A program made the position numbers and the translations under genes. A model generated the notes under the pieces. The model worked only from the letters and a program-made list of their open reading frames with translations. It searched no databases and had not been told where the DNA came from. This document shows, one piece after another, positions 18,801-27,490 of a stretch of 64,000 nt of DNA; the stretch's first letter is position 1, and each line of letters begins with the position of its first letter. Source of the stretch: JAPLST01 sp964397565. Its GTDB lineage: Bacteria > Auribacterota > UBA3054 > JAPLST01. The DNA lies in NCBI GenBank assembly GCA_964397565.1, contig CAYNJC010000004.1, positions 62,001-126,000 on the forward strand, in the 5' to 3' direction.

Positions 18801-21800
18801 GTGGCGGGCGCAACGGGCGGCAGAGTGATCTGGCGGCAGACGGTGTGCAGCGGATCAACGGCCACGACATACACTTGGCGGTAGCCGGTCAGTTGCGTGC
18901 GCGGCAGGCTGATCACGCCCTGCGCATCCGGCCGCAGATTCAGCCACACGCGCGCGGGCGCCGCCAGAAAATCAAGGTTGTCGTAAATGCCCAGTGTAAC
19001 CATGGCGTGGCGCATGGCCGCGGCGGGCGCCGGCGTGGCGGCGCGTTCATCGCGGAGTGGCTCGAATGCTTCGCCAGCCACGGCGCTTTCAATGGTTGTC
19101 TCGGTCTTGCTGATGCTCCACGGGTTGAGCAGCAGGCCGGGGCGGGTCAGCAATGTGCCGGGCAGGTGCGGCGCGCGGCGGCGATTGAGGATGTACTGGT
19201 ACTCGTCACCGACGGCACGTTCGGCCAGGTAGCGTGCTTCGGGCCGCAGCGGCCGCAGACCGATCAGCGCGGGCGGTTGCAGACAGGCAAGCTGCGCAAA
19301 TGGTTCAAAATCGGGCAGGAAGCGTGCGGCGAAAACGTGCACACGCACCCAGGCATCCGTGCGGCTGAGCGTGATGCGCACAGCATCGCGGCCCGGTTCG
19401 AGCGCGGTGATCTGCAGCGGCGGATTGTCGTCGGCTTCGAGTAGGCGATTGGGCGAGAGCACCACGCCGTCGCACTCGCGGCCAGCGGTGACGCGAATGC
19501 AGACGCGCGCGGCCTGGTCTTTGACAAACAATTCGTAATCGCCCGCAGCGAGTGCGGGCGTGACGAGGAAGCCGTCGCGTACAACAATCTGGTCGGTGAG
19601 ATCGGCCAGGTACGCGCCATTGCGCAGCGAAAACAGACAGTATGCAGGGCGCGGCGCGGCGGGCGCAGCGCCCCACGGGATGCGCACCGGCACACCCGCG
19701 CAGCCTTGCACCAGCGCCGGATAGCGATACCACGGCTGGTCGAGTTGCCAGGTGGCGTGCGCACCGGTATTGTGATTGACGGCGTCAACCCCGGTGATAT
19801 CAACCAGCGCACCGAGCCGCACATCGCCATGGTCGTCGGTTTGCAGCACCGTACTCGGCGTGCCAACAAAGAGGCGATGCCGCAGCATCACGCTGAGCGG
19901 CCGATGCGGCCTGGCCTCGCCGTTCTTGCCGCGCAGACTGAGCAGATAGCCCTGCGTGTCGCGGCTCAGCAAGAGTTGGTCAGTGGCGGTCGTGTGGTCA
20001 ATGGTGTTGAGCGTGAACTGCGTACTGGCAGCCAGGTCCTCGGGCTTGCCGTTGCTCAGGCTGGTCACACGGGCCTTGAGCGTGATGCGCACCGAGGACA
20101 GGCGCGGCGGCACGCGGAAATGATGCACTGCCTCGGCCGTGTCGCTGAGCGGAAAGTCGGCAACAGCGCTGCTGCTGACAATGCCGTCGTGGTCGGTGGA
20201 CTCGACCACGAGCTGCACGTTCTCAAGCACACTGACACTGATCGGCTGGCCGGCCACGGTGAGCACGGGCCGTACGACCAGCGCCGCCTGCGCGTCGCGC
20301 AGCAACGACTCGCGATCAATGTAGAATCCGGCGCTGAGCTGATACGTCTCAGCTTGGTGCTCGAAGCTTGTTAATGTACACAGCGCGCCGTCGCGCAAAA
20401 TGGCACTGACGCGGCCAGGACTGGTGCTGAACGGCACAATGACCACGCCATCGGCATTGGCGTGATATTCCTGGCCGGCCAGCCAGATGGTGGCGTTGGT
20501 GCGGCGCTGATTGGTGTCGTCCCAAATCAGAAAAGCGTGGCCGGCCGGGCCGGGCCGCTGGATGCAGCGCAAGCCGCCCTTGCGCACCACCGCGCGACTG
20601 CTCTTGCCGTTGCCGATGAACTCGACCACGTACACGCCCGGCTTGCTGAGCTGCGGCAAGGCAAACGTGCGGCGCACGCGCCGCAAGGCTGGCTCGCTGT
20701 ACGTCAGCGTTTCCTCATGACTGGCCACGAGGCCATCCAAATCTATGCCGGCGTCAATTTCTTGCGTAGTAGTTTTGTAATAGTTGAACGCGTTGATCTC
20801 GTAGGTTTTGACCACGAGGGTGTCGGCATTTTTGACAAACAAGTCGAGGGTCACGGGCGCGTCCGCGGCGAAAAAACGTTGGTTCTGCGGCGCGAATTGC
20901 AGATCGACGCGCTGCTTGAGCGCCTCGTAGCGCGCCGGGTTCATCAGCGAAAACCACTGCGCCATGTCACCAATGCCGTTGACAATTTTCGTTTCGGCGA
21001 ACAAGTCCCTGAGATAGTCGTCATCAATAAACGGGGCGAACGCCTTGCGACTATCGGCGGTGCGCAGGAACTCCATTAAATAGTCGCGCACCAGCGCTTC
21101 GTCGTTGCCGACCGGCGGCAGCATGATGAGTGCACGAAAATCCGCGCCAAGATCGGCGCGATCGCGCTGCAACGCGGCGTTGTCACGGTTGAGATAATTG
21201 CCGTCGCGCGGCAATTGCAGATACGCCATAAACAACGGCCGATCGTACTCGCCAGCCGCGCGGGCCAGATCCAGCAGTTGGTACAGCACCGTGGCCTTGA
21301 GCGAATTGAATGCCGGCGAAAGCGTCTCGACAAAGCTCCACAGGCGCTGAGCGTAGGCGCGCTGGGCGGCCGGATCGTTGCGCAGATCAATGTCATCACT
21401 GGGCGCCAGGCGGGCCAGATAGGCGTTGACGAACGCGCGTTCTCCACGCAACGCCGGCTTGAGCTGCAGGCATTCGTCGAGCTGCTGTAGCGTCAGTCTT
21501 GTGTGGATCGGCAGCGAACCGAAGGTGCCGCTGTCGCGCACGGCCAGGTCTTTGATGATCAGCGTTGGCAGACCAGGATAATCCGGCTGGGCAAGCCGGC
21601 GCAGAAAATCGCGCAGCTGCACCGGGGTCAACGTCGGCGCATCGAGGTACTCCAGCCCCGCATCCGTGACGCGGCTAAGGTCATTATAACCGGCGAGCGC
21701 GTTCGCGCGCAGCGTCGCGAAGGAAATGAGTTTCTGGTCGAGTTGCGTGGGCGATGTGTCGGCGCCGTCGAACACCTCGCGGGCGTAGCCGAGCGACGGA

Positions 21801-22141
21801 TTTAGTTCGTTGCGCAGGTAGGCCAGGGTTGCTTGCGGATCGACGCTGTACTGCAGCAGGGCTTGGCGATTGCGCATGATTTTGACCGTGGCGGTCGTGC
21901 CATGGCGTTTCACCCATTGATCGAGCGTAGTTTGAAACAAACTGGTGTCGCCCCGCTGCTGCGCCAGGAGACACTGGTAATAGTAGAAATCCTCCGTGCC
22001 GGGAATGAGCTGTTCAAGCGTGGCGGCGCGATTGGTGGCCAAAGCGAAGGTCTCATTAAAGCCGATCTCGTTGTCGGCCACCACAAATGACGTCAACAGC
22101 ACGCACGAGACGAGCAATAGCATACGATGATCACGGCGCAT
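15893..22141 (-). CDS. Giant alpha-2-macroglobulin-like secreted protein without thioester
   Basis: The 2082-residue protein starts at the ATG following GGGAGGTTGTT, an excellent ribosome site, six codons inside the longest frame; the signal peptide is MRRDHRMLLLVSCVLL. An N-terminal helical region (about 30-400) is followed by macroglobulin-type beta domains from about residue 425 (FFAADAPVTLDLFVKN, YEINAFNYYKTT). A second set lies near 1080 (LPRTQLTGYRQVYVVAVDP), then an unusual helical middle, and a conserved C-terminus (LIMSDDCGALIREAAPP). No CxEQ thioester motif is present anywhere, so covalent trapping of proteases is unlikely. The family is known from PVC bacteria; its function is not established. 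It is the first gene of a three-gene operon. Confidence 0.85.
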   Translation of the reverse strand: MRRDHRMLLLVSCVLLTSFVVADNEIGFNETFALATNRAATLEQLIPGTEDFYYYQCLLAQQRGDTSLFQTTLDQWVKRHGTTATVKIMRNRQALLQYSVDPQATLAYLRNELNPSLGYAREVFDGADTSPTQLDQKLISFATLRANALAGYNDLSRVTDAGLEYLDAPTLTPVQLRDFLRRLAQPDYPGLPTLIIKDLAVRDSGTFGSLPIHTRLTLQQLDECLQLKPALRGERAFVNAYLARLAPSDDIDLRNDPAAQRAYAQRLWSFVETLSPAFNSLKATVLYQLLDLARAAGEYDRPLFMAYLQLPRDGNYLNRDNAALQRDRADLGADFRALIMLPPVGNDEALVRDYLMEFLRTADSRKAFAPFIDDDYLRDLFAETKIVNGIGDMAQWFSLMNPARYEALKQRVDLQFAPQNQRFFAADAPVTLDLFVKNADTLVVKTYEINAFNYYKTTTQEIDAGIDLDGLVASHEETLTYSEPALRRVRRTFALPQLSKPGVYVVEFIGNGKSSRAVVRKGGLRCIQRPGPAGHAFLIWDDTNQRRTNATIWLAGQEYHANADGVVIVPFSTSPGRVSAILRDGALCTLTSFEHQAETYQLSAGFYIDRESLLRDAQAALVVRPVLTVAGQPISVSVLENVQLVVESTDHDGIVSSSAVADFPLSDTAEAVHHFRVPPRLSSVRITLKARVTSLSNGKPEDLAASTQFTLNTIDHTTATDQLLLSRDTQGYLLSLRGKNGEARPHRPLSVMLRHRLFVGTPSTVLQTDDHGDVRLGALVDITGVDAVNHNTGAHATWQLDQPWYRYPALVQGCAGVPVRIPWGAAPAAPRPAYCLFSLRNGAYLADLTDQIVVRDGFLVTPALAAGDYELFVKDQAARVCIRVTAGRECDGVVLSPNRLLEADDNPPLQITALEPGRDAVRITLSRTDAWVRVHVFAARFLPDFEPFAQLACLQPPALIGLRPLRPEARYLAERAVGDEYQYILNRRRAPHLPGTLLTRPGLLLNPWSISKTETTIESAVAGEAFEPLRDERAATPAPAAAMRHAMVTLGIYDNLDFLAAPARVWLNLRPDAQGVISLPRTQLTGYRQVYVVAVDPLHTVCRQITLPPVAPATRDLRLANGLDPTGTFAQQKLISVLVSGQTVRIPDVAGAEYEIYDTLGRAYQLLATLSGDATLREFSFITTWPALSNEAQRVLYAKYACHELNFFLYHQDRTFFDAVVKPYLRNKKDKTFMDRWLLEEDLTAFIRPWAYNQLNIAERILLAQRGADTPAHMRRAVQDLCDLLPPNPDEFNRLFDTALRGRALERSAGMAGRWQMLYDNKKQGERDDYELSTAAGDEPAMVMSSAMPASAPSAMPDMRAREERKSTRVDSLARGALAKDGALALRQRVRALYRAPDKTEEWAENNYYHRRMQEQNAALVTATVFWNDYAHYDGSAPFLSRNLAYAARNFTEAMLALAVLDLPFSAGAHTSMVQDAALDLTAASPLIVYHKEITASAITNAAPLLLSQRLFNPLERFTFDGNEQIEKFITAEFLAFTPYGAKITLSNPSGQRRNLNLLLQLPVGALPLQNGFYTRGLPLRLEPNATYAFEYYFYFPTTGVYRHAPAQVAESEHCVARAAPATLTVLFKPSAVDTGSWQFVSQNGSLENVLAFMQTHNLHRLDLNKIAFRMKESAAFDAAIRLLDERHIYSATLWAYSLLHNRTAALAQYLLHSPLAEQCGPYFVSPLLTLDPVERRAYEHLEYAPLINARVQQLGARRRILNDRFFAQYQRLMDILCCVPHLTSEDCLAVTYYFLLQGRIEEARAFFATIDPATLVERLQYDYSDLYLAFCAGDTQRARAITARYQAYPVPRWRALFADARAQLDELDGAAAALSDPQNREQRQTVLAAGEPALEVTLEGHTVTLDYRNLDACRVNYYPMDIELLFSRNPFVRQQGGQFAYVTPPFSVAMPLATNQQRISFDVPERFRTSNVMLEVAAGPLARTQVYYANALEVQMLENYGRLQVTRRATRAPLPAVYIKVYARMADGSITFYKDGYTDLRGTFDYVSLSTDELDRVARFALLIMSDDCGALIREAAPPKR

Positions 22142-22200
22142 AACAACCTCCCGAGGCATTATGATTCAAGATTGCGCCGTCCGGCACGGCGCAGGTGCCA

Positions 22201-22328
22201 TTTACTAATGAGAGCGCTTTCTACGTTGCAGTGTCCTTGTAGCCGCCCGCGGTGAGGGCGGCTTCTGCAGCCGCGGTCAGCGCCCGCGGCCACAATGGGC
22301 ATGACACCAAGTAAGCGCATTCATTAGC
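22201..22328. repeat. Repeat A, copy 2 (complete, 128 bp)
   Basis: Left end TTACTAATGAGAGCGCTT and right end AAGCGCATTCATTAG are inverted copies of each other with 2 mismatches. The interior carries two GC-rich hairpins. It lies 60 bases upstream of the macroglobulin gene start. The next 307 bases (22329-22635) contain no gene, only short CCAACCTTCCACTC and ACTGAATACTG repeats. Confidence 0.88.
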
Positions 22329-22635
22329 ATATATGTGTGCCATGCCGGCGTGCAAACGTTCAGTCGTACAGGGCACCTTGGCAATAATGGCCGCTGCTTA
22401 CTACCGATAGCGTAACAAAAACCGCGCGATGATCTAGGATCCGGCCATCGGCCGCATGAGCTGGCACTGCTGCTGCTTGCGTTTCCTCTTTTCCAACCTT
22501 CCACTCATCCAACCTTCCACTCCTCTAGCACACCGAATACCGATTACTGAATACTGAATACTGTTGGCCAGCCTGCGTGGCTCCGTGGCTTCGCGAGAGA
22601 ACTATCTACCGTTGCGTGTCACGCACCGGCGCCGC

Positions 22636-22914
22636 CTATGCAGTTGCACGGATTTGCTGGTGTTCGGCGCCGGCTGAAAGTTCCGGCCTGCCTTCCAGTA
22701 GCCCTTGTGCGCTCAGATGGTAGTCGAGCAATGGCCAGTGAATGCCTGTGCCGGCACCACACGTCTGCCACTGTGTTCGCTGCCGTTTGCCAGCGTGCAG
22801 AAGGGTTGGATACCATGTCAGAGGAACGGTCAGTGTTCGGCCGTCAGTCAATCCAACAACCAACTCATCTTCTGTCAGCGCGACGCTGCTAACTTTTGCC
22901 TTGAAAGTACTCAT
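22636..22914 (-). CDS. DUF2442 domain protein
   Basis: The 92-residue protein matches DUF2442 closely: VALTEDELVVGLTDGRTLTV, then PLTWYPTLLHAGKRQRTQW, then GIHWPLLDYHLSAQGLL. The family is small, often found next to DUF4160 proteins as a suspected toxin-antitoxin pair. No DUF4160 partner is present here, so it is an orphan. The C-terminal tail (EHQQIRATA) is short. The ribosome site is weak. Role unknown; a DNA- or toxin-binding function is guesswork. Confidence 0.85.
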   Translation of the reverse strand: MSTFKAKVSSVALTEDELVVGLTDGRTLTVPLTWYPTLLHAGKRQRTQWQTCGAGTGIHWPLLDYHLSAQGLLEGRPELSAGAEHQQIRATA

Positions 22915-23017
22915 GCTGCAATTGTTGAAAGTATTCTATCACAACGGCGCCGGTTGTGCAAACACGAATGTGCACCTCTGGATTGCGGACGAATCTCTGC
23001 ATGGCGGCGCGGCGATG

Positions 23018-23452
23018 CTATTTCTCTCCAGATATGTTGTTCCGCAAGGGTTTGAACTCGCTTGATTTGTGGCCTTCCTGATACACGGTAAGAATCATTG
23101 TTGGTGCATCGAGTTCGTATGAAGGCGGAACGCGGGGAAAGCTCCAGAACGCCAGCGCCCACAAGACCCGCCGCCAAATGATTCGATCAGGGTCAAAGCG
23201 CGCGTGCCATTGCGTGTTGCTGCCTGTAAGAGAAACATGATACGGCCAGCCTTCACAATTCCACGGCTGTGCGGCAATGAGGCGCTGCGCTTCGTCCTTT
23301 GATATGACGTTGGTGATGGGGCCGGGGGCACCACACCGGAATTGCAGATCATTAGCAAACTCTATGAAAGGATTGCCCCACTGTACGCACATTAATACAT
23401 TGGAGAGTCCCCAAATTACATAGAGCACAATGATGAGTTTGTACAGTTTCAC
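23018..23452 (-). CDS. Small membrane-anchored protein of unknown function
   Basis: The 144-residue frame begins with GTG and one N-terminal hydrophobic segment (LYKLIIVLYVIWGLSNVLM), followed by a soluble part with two cysteines and a tryptophan-rich stretch (DRIIWRRVLWALAFWSFPRVP). No family is recognised and the ribosome site is poor. No overlapping better frame exists in this 680-base stretch, and the composition is protein-like, so I accept it with moderate confidence. Confidence 0.5.
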   Translation of the reverse strand: MKLYKLIIVLYVIWGLSNVLMCVQWGNPFIEFANDLQFRCGAPGPITNVISKDEAQRLIAAQPWNCEGWPYHVSLTGSNTQWHARFDPDRIIWRRVLWALAFWSFPRVPPSYELDAPTMILTVYQEGHKSSEFKPLRNNISGEK

Positions 23453-23596
23453 GTGTGACCGAATAGTTAGCGTTCATTAATTGTGCTCAGTGGAACAATC
23501 TGCGCTAATTTCTTTTGCAGCAAAACAAATAAAGTCGTAGTGCCGGTCTTCTTCGTGGCTCCGTGGCTTTGTGAGAAAAACTGCTGTCTTTGCAAG

Positions 23597-25945
23597 TCAC
23601 GCTTCAGCGCTGCCTGGATTCAATTTCAGCGCGACTTTTTCGGCGGTGACCGGCATGGTCGTGATGCGCGCGCCGCAGGCGTCTTCGAGCGCATTCGCGA
23701 TCAGCGCGGCGCACGGAATCATAGTGTGCTCCGCAATGCCGCGCGCGCCAAACGGCCCGTCCGGCTGCGGCGTCTCGACAATAATCGGCACAACCTCGTC
23801 GGGTGTGTCCAGCGCGGTCGGGATTTTGTAGTCCGAGAAATTCGGATTCAGGAGTTTTCCCTTGTCGTTGAAGCGCATGTCCTCGTACAACACCGTGGCG
23901 AAGCCCTGCATCAGCCCGCCGATGATCTGGCCTCTGACCAAATCCGGGTTGATCGCCTTGCCGGCGTCGACCGCCAGCGCCGCCTTGCGGATTTTCATCT
24001 TGCCGGTCTGTGGGTCAACCTCGAGAATAACGCCGGCCGCGCCGGTCGTGTAATGCACGTTCGGATGCCCGCCTTGGCCGGTTTCCGGGTCGCCAATCGC
24101 CGAAGCAAATTCCGGCATGAACACACCGCGGCCCATGATCGGCCCGCCTTTGTAGGTGTAGTCTTCCGCTTGAATACCGGCAATGACAAACTGCCGGAGC
24201 GGCAGTGCGAATTCCGGCTTGGTACGGCATTTCACCTGCTCGTTCTCGAGATAGAGCGCATCTTTTTCCAGGCAATACACGCGCTGCACCAGCGCAAAGA
24301 TCTGCTCGCGTGCATCCAGCGCGGCGCGCTTGACGGCGTTGCCGCAGCCCCAGGTGACATGCGAGCCGACCGTCTGCCATTCATACGGATTACGATCGGT
24401 ATCGGGCGTCTCGACCCGGATTTTCGTCATCGGGACCGTCAGGATCTCGGACGCGATCTGCGCCATGACGGTCAGTAGGCCCTGGCCGATTTCCATCCCA
24501 GAAATCAGAATATTCAGACTGGCGTCTTCGTTAAATTTCAGAAACGCCGAAGAGGCCGCGTTGGGCGGCATGGCCGGCGCTTTCCAGAACAGCACCAGGC
24601 TTTTGCCGATCTTCTTGGTCGGGTCGCGCGATGGTTCTGGCACGCCCCATTTGATTTCCGCCGCAACCTTGTCGATGGCTTCCGCCAGGCCGTTGGCATT
24701 CATGGGCGCGCCATACGGCAACGTGTCGCCTTCCTTGATCGCATTGCGTTTGCGAAACGCGACCGGGTCCATCTTGAGCGCCTTGGCCGCGCGCGTGATG
24801 TGCGACTCGATCCCGAAACTGAACTCGGAATAGCCAAAGCCGCGATACGGCCCGCCCGGCGGCAGATTCGTGTAAATACAGACCGAGTCAATCGCAATGT
24901 TGTCAATCTTGTACGGATTGGTCGCCGACAGGCCGGCCGCATTGACGACATTCGCGCCGTACTCGACATACGCGCCGGCGTCCCAGTAGAGCGTGTGTTC
25001 GAGCGCGGTGATCGCGCCGTTTTTCTTGACGCCCATTTTGATCTTCGCGACCACGCCCTGGCGCTGATACGTGTTGTAAAATTCCTGCGCGCGACTCCAC
25101 ATCATCTTGACAGGATGGCCTTTCACGACTGTTGCCAAAGCCGCGCCCATGATTTCCATCGACACGCCGGCCTTGCCGCCGAAGCCGCCGCCGATGTACG
25201 GCGTGACGACGCGCACGTCTTTGTGGGTAAGGCCCAGCGGCGCCAGCGATTCGGCAATCACGTTGCGCTGCGTGAACGGCGACTGCGACGCGCTCCACAA
25301 GGTCAGGCGGCCGGACAGGTCGTACAGGCCGACGATGGCGTGCGTCTCGATCGCGCAATGCGCATAGCGCGGGACCGTGTAGGTGTCCTCAAGCACCAGA
25401 TCGGCCTCACGAAAACCTTTTTCAATATTGCCCTTGCGGGTCTTGCGCCAATGCGCAATGTTGGTGTTGGCCTTGGGGAAGAACCACGGCACAAACGCGT
25501 ACTTGCCCAAATCCGGATGAATCAGCGGCGCGTCTTTTTCGAGCGCGGCGCACGGAGTGAAAATCGCCGGCAACTCTTCATAGGTGACCTTCACCAGCGC
25601 GGCCGCGCGTGCCGCCGTCTTGGCGTCCCAGGCGATCACCGCCGCCACTTGTTCGCCGACGAAGCGCACGCGCTCATTGGCAAAAATATAGCGGTCCTTC
25701 ATGTATAGGCCGAACTTGTATGGAAAATCCGCGCCGGTCACCACTTTGACCACGCCCGGCAGGGCTTCCGCGGCGCGTGTGTCAATCTTCTTGATCAGCG
25801 CATGCGCCACCGGGCTCTCGACGATGCAGGCGTAGAGCAGGCCCGGCCCAAATTCCAGATCATCAACATATTTGGCCGCCCCGGTGACTTTCTCAAGCCC
25901 GTCAATCCGCACCACCGATTGGCCAACCACAAGTAGATCGTTCAT
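23597..25945 (-). CDS. Molybdenum hydroxylase, molybdopterin-binding large subunit
   Basis: The 782-residue protein is a xanthine-dehydrogenase-family large subunit. Visible motifs are IGGGFGGKAGVS (about residue 249), GGPYRGFGYSEFSFGIE, and GISGMEIGQG-like binding of the cofactor (ILISGMEIGQGLLTV). Near the C-terminus GARGIAEHTMIP (about 734) carries the catalytic glutamate. These enzymes hydroxylate aromatic or cyclic nitrogen compounds, purines or CoA thioesters with water as the oxygen source. The start at 25945 follows AAGGAG. It is the last gene after the FeS and FAD subunits, with a 1-base gap to the FeS gene. Substrate is not readable from sequence; the neighbourhood favours a small N-heterocycle. 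Confidence 0.92.
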   Translation of the reverse strand: MNDLLVVGQSVVRIDGLEKVTGAAKYVDDLEFGPGLLYACIVESPVAHALIKKIDTRAAEALPGVVKVVTGADFPYKFGLYMKDRYIFANERVRFVGEQVAAVIAWDAKTAARAAALVKVTYEELPAIFTPCAALEKDAPLIHPDLGKYAFVPWFFPKANTNIAHWRKTRKGNIEKGFREADLVLEDTYTVPRYAHCAIETHAIVGLYDLSGRLTLWSASQSPFTQRNVIAESLAPLGLTHKDVRVVTPYIGGGFGGKAGVSMEIMGAALATVVKGHPVKMMWSRAQEFYNTYQRQGVVAKIKMGVKKNGAITALEHTLYWDAGAYVEYGANVVNAAGLSATNPYKIDNIAIDSVCIYTNLPPGGPYRGFGYSEFSFGIESHITRAAKALKMDPVAFRKRNAIKEGDTLPYGAPMNANGLAEAIDKVAAEIKWGVPEPSRDPTKKIGKSLVLFWKAPAMPPNAASSAFLKFNEDASLNILISGMEIGQGLLTVMAQIASEILTVPMTKIRVETPDTDRNPYEWQTVGSHVTWGCGNAVKRAALDAREQIFALVQRVYCLEKDALYLENEQVKCRTKPEFALPLRQFVIAGIQAEDYTYKGGPIMGRGVFMPEFASAIGDPETGQGGHPNVHYTTGAAGVILEVDPQTGKMKIRKAALAVDAGKAINPDLVRGQIIGGLMQGFATVLYEDMRFNDKGKLLNPNFSDYKIPTALDTPDEVVPIIVETPQPDGPFGARGIAEHTMIPCAALIANALEDACGARITTMPVTAEKVALKLNPGSAEA

Positions 25946-25946
25946 G

Positions 25947-26465
25947 CTAACTCCTTGGGACAGTTCGTTTGGGCGTTTGTTGTTTTGATTTTCTTGTTGG
26001 GCGCTTGGCACTCGCCACGTCTTCGATGGCCTCGATGATCGGCGTGTAGCCGGTGCAGCGGCAGAGGTTGCCGGCAATCGCCTCTTTGATCTCGTCGCGC
26101 GTCGGATGCGGATGCTTGCGCAGCAATTCCGTGGCCGCCAGCGTCACGCCCGGCGCACAGAATCCGCATTGAAACGAATTATGCGCGACAAACGCTTTCT
26201 GCAAGGGCGTCAGGCCGTCCGCCCCGATGCCTTCCAACGTTACAATGTCGCCACCGTCCGCCTCGACCGCCAGCACCAGGCAACTGCGCACGGTCTGGCC
26301 ATTGAGAAAGACCGTGCAGGTGCCGCAATCCCCGCGGTCACAGCCGATCTTCGGACTCTTGATCCCGAGCTTGTCGCGCAACACGTCAATCAGGACGTCA
26401 CTGGGCTCGACATCCACCGTGCGGGTCGCGCCGTTTATTTTGAATGTAATTGTTGTCTTGGTCAT
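25947..26465 (-). CDS. Molybdenum hydroxylase, [2Fe-2S] subunit
   Basis: The 172-residue protein has both cluster motifs of the family: plant-ferredoxin type C42, C47, C50 and C62 (GCDRGDCGTC) and the helical-domain set C100, C103, C135, C137 (QCGFCAPG and CRCTGY). It passes electrons from the molybdenum centre to FAD. The start at 26465 follows a GGGAGAA ribosome site, 12 codons inside the longest frame. The C-terminal ~20 residues (KRPTRKSKQQTPKRTVPRS) are basic and probably an unstructured tail. It sits between the FAD and large subunits with 13- and 1-base gaps. Confidence 0.95.
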   Translation of the reverse strand: MTKTTITFKINGATRTVDVEPSDVLIDVLRDKLGIKSPKIGCDRGDCGTCTVFLNGQTVRSCLVLAVEADGGDIVTLEGIGADGLTPLQKAFVAHNSFQCGFCAPGVTLAATELLRKHPHPTRDEIKEAIAGNLCRCTGYTPIIEAIEDVASAKRPTRKSKQQTPKRTVPRS

Positions 26466-26478
26466 GCCGGTTCTCCCG

Positions 26479-27366
26479 TTAAAGCAACGATGTTCCATAG
26501 GCCGGGCCCGTGCCGGCCAGGCGCGCCGCCGCGGCTTTGAGGCCGCGCGTCAGCATGATGCCGGCCATGTGCTGCCGGTATTCCTTGGATGAGCGCACAT
26601 CCGTGATCGGGCTGATGTCCTTGTCGGCGCGCGCACACGCTTTTCTGATCAGCGCGGCTGCCAGAGGCTTGCCGGCCAGGATGGCCTCGACGCCGGCCAT
26701 CCGCTGCGGCGTGGGCGCGACCGCGCAATGCGCGATGCGATACGTGTGGTCGGCGAACACCAGAATGGCAAGCCCCACTTGCGCCAGATCTTCGCCCGCA
26801 TAACGACCGAGCTTCACATAGCAGCCGCCGTGCTTCTTGGGCAACGGCAGTTCGACGCCGCGCACCAGTTCGTCCGGCTTGCGCGCGGTTTTCTTCAGGC
26901 CGACAAACCACTCGGTGATCGGCACGCGGCGTGTGCCGGTCGGGCCTTGCAGCACGACCATGGCCTCGTACACCAGCAAGGCCGGCGCACTGTCCAGGCA
27001 CGGAATGGCCGAGCAGATATTGCCGACCAGCGTGGCGCGATTGCGCACACCAACCGAGGCAACCGTGCGCGCCGCCTCCCACAGCACCGGGAACTTTTCG
27101 CGCACAATCTTGGACTCGATCAAGGCCGTGAAGGTCGTCCGCGCGCCGATGCGCAGCGTGCCGTCCTTCAGCGCAAGTGCATCGAGTTCCTTGATGCCCT
27201 TGATGTCCACCAGCGCGCGCGGCGCGGCCAGACCCTCTTTCAGCCAGACAAGCAAATCCGTGCCGCCAGCCAAGACACTGGCGCCGCCCTTGTGTGCGTG
27301 CAGTAGTTTGACCGCGTCGCTGAGCCGCGTGGGCTTGTAATACTCGAATGCATGGGTAATTGGCAT
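26479..27366 (-). CDS. Molybdenum hydroxylase, FAD-binding subunit
   Basis: The 295-residue protein matches the medium (CoxM/HcrB-like) subunit. Flavin-binding signatures are ASVLAGGTDLLVWLK (about residues 29-43) and LVGNICSAIPCLDSAPALL (about 112-130). The C-terminal CO-dehydrogenase-flavoprotein domain follows. An AGGAG ribosome site lies 6 bases before the ATG. Gene order FAD, FeS, Mo, all on the minus strand and nearly touching, supports a heterotrimeric complex. Confidence 0.94.
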   Translation of the reverse strand: MPITHAFEYYKPTRLSDAVKLLHAHKGGASVLAGGTDLLVWLKEGLAAPRALVDIKGIKELDALALKDGTLRIGARTTFTALIESKIVREKFPVLWEAARTVASVGVRNRATLVGNICSAIPCLDSAPALLVYEAMVVLQGPTGTRRVPITEWFVGLKKTARKPDELVRGVELPLPKKHGGCYVKLGRYAGEDLAQVGLAILVFADHTYRIAHCAVAPTPQRMAGVEAILAGKPLAAALIRKACARADKDISPITDVRSSKEYRQHMAGIMLTRGLKAAAARLAGTGPAYGTSLL

Positions 27367-27388
27367 TTGCGTCTCCTAGCGCGCGGCA

Positions 27389-27456
27389 AGGAGAAAAATG
27401 GTTTGCCACAAACCATTTTGTACAAAATGAATGCGCGGCGCGTTCATTTTTCTCCT
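27389..27456. repeat. Repeat I, copy 1: nested palindromes (68 bp)
   Basis: Outer arms AGGAGAAAAATG (27389-27400) and CATTTTTCTCCT (27445-27456) are perfect 12-base inverted repeats. Inside, ATGGTTTG pairs with CAAACCAT (27398-27405, 27409-27416), and AAAATGAA..GCGC pairs with GCGC.TTCATTTT. The element lies between the cyclase gene and the FAD subunit, so it would be in their joint transcript. A second copy is at 47029-47097. Confidence 0.85.
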
Positions 27457-27490
27457 GTGCGTCACATTATTCATTACTTGGTTTCACAGG

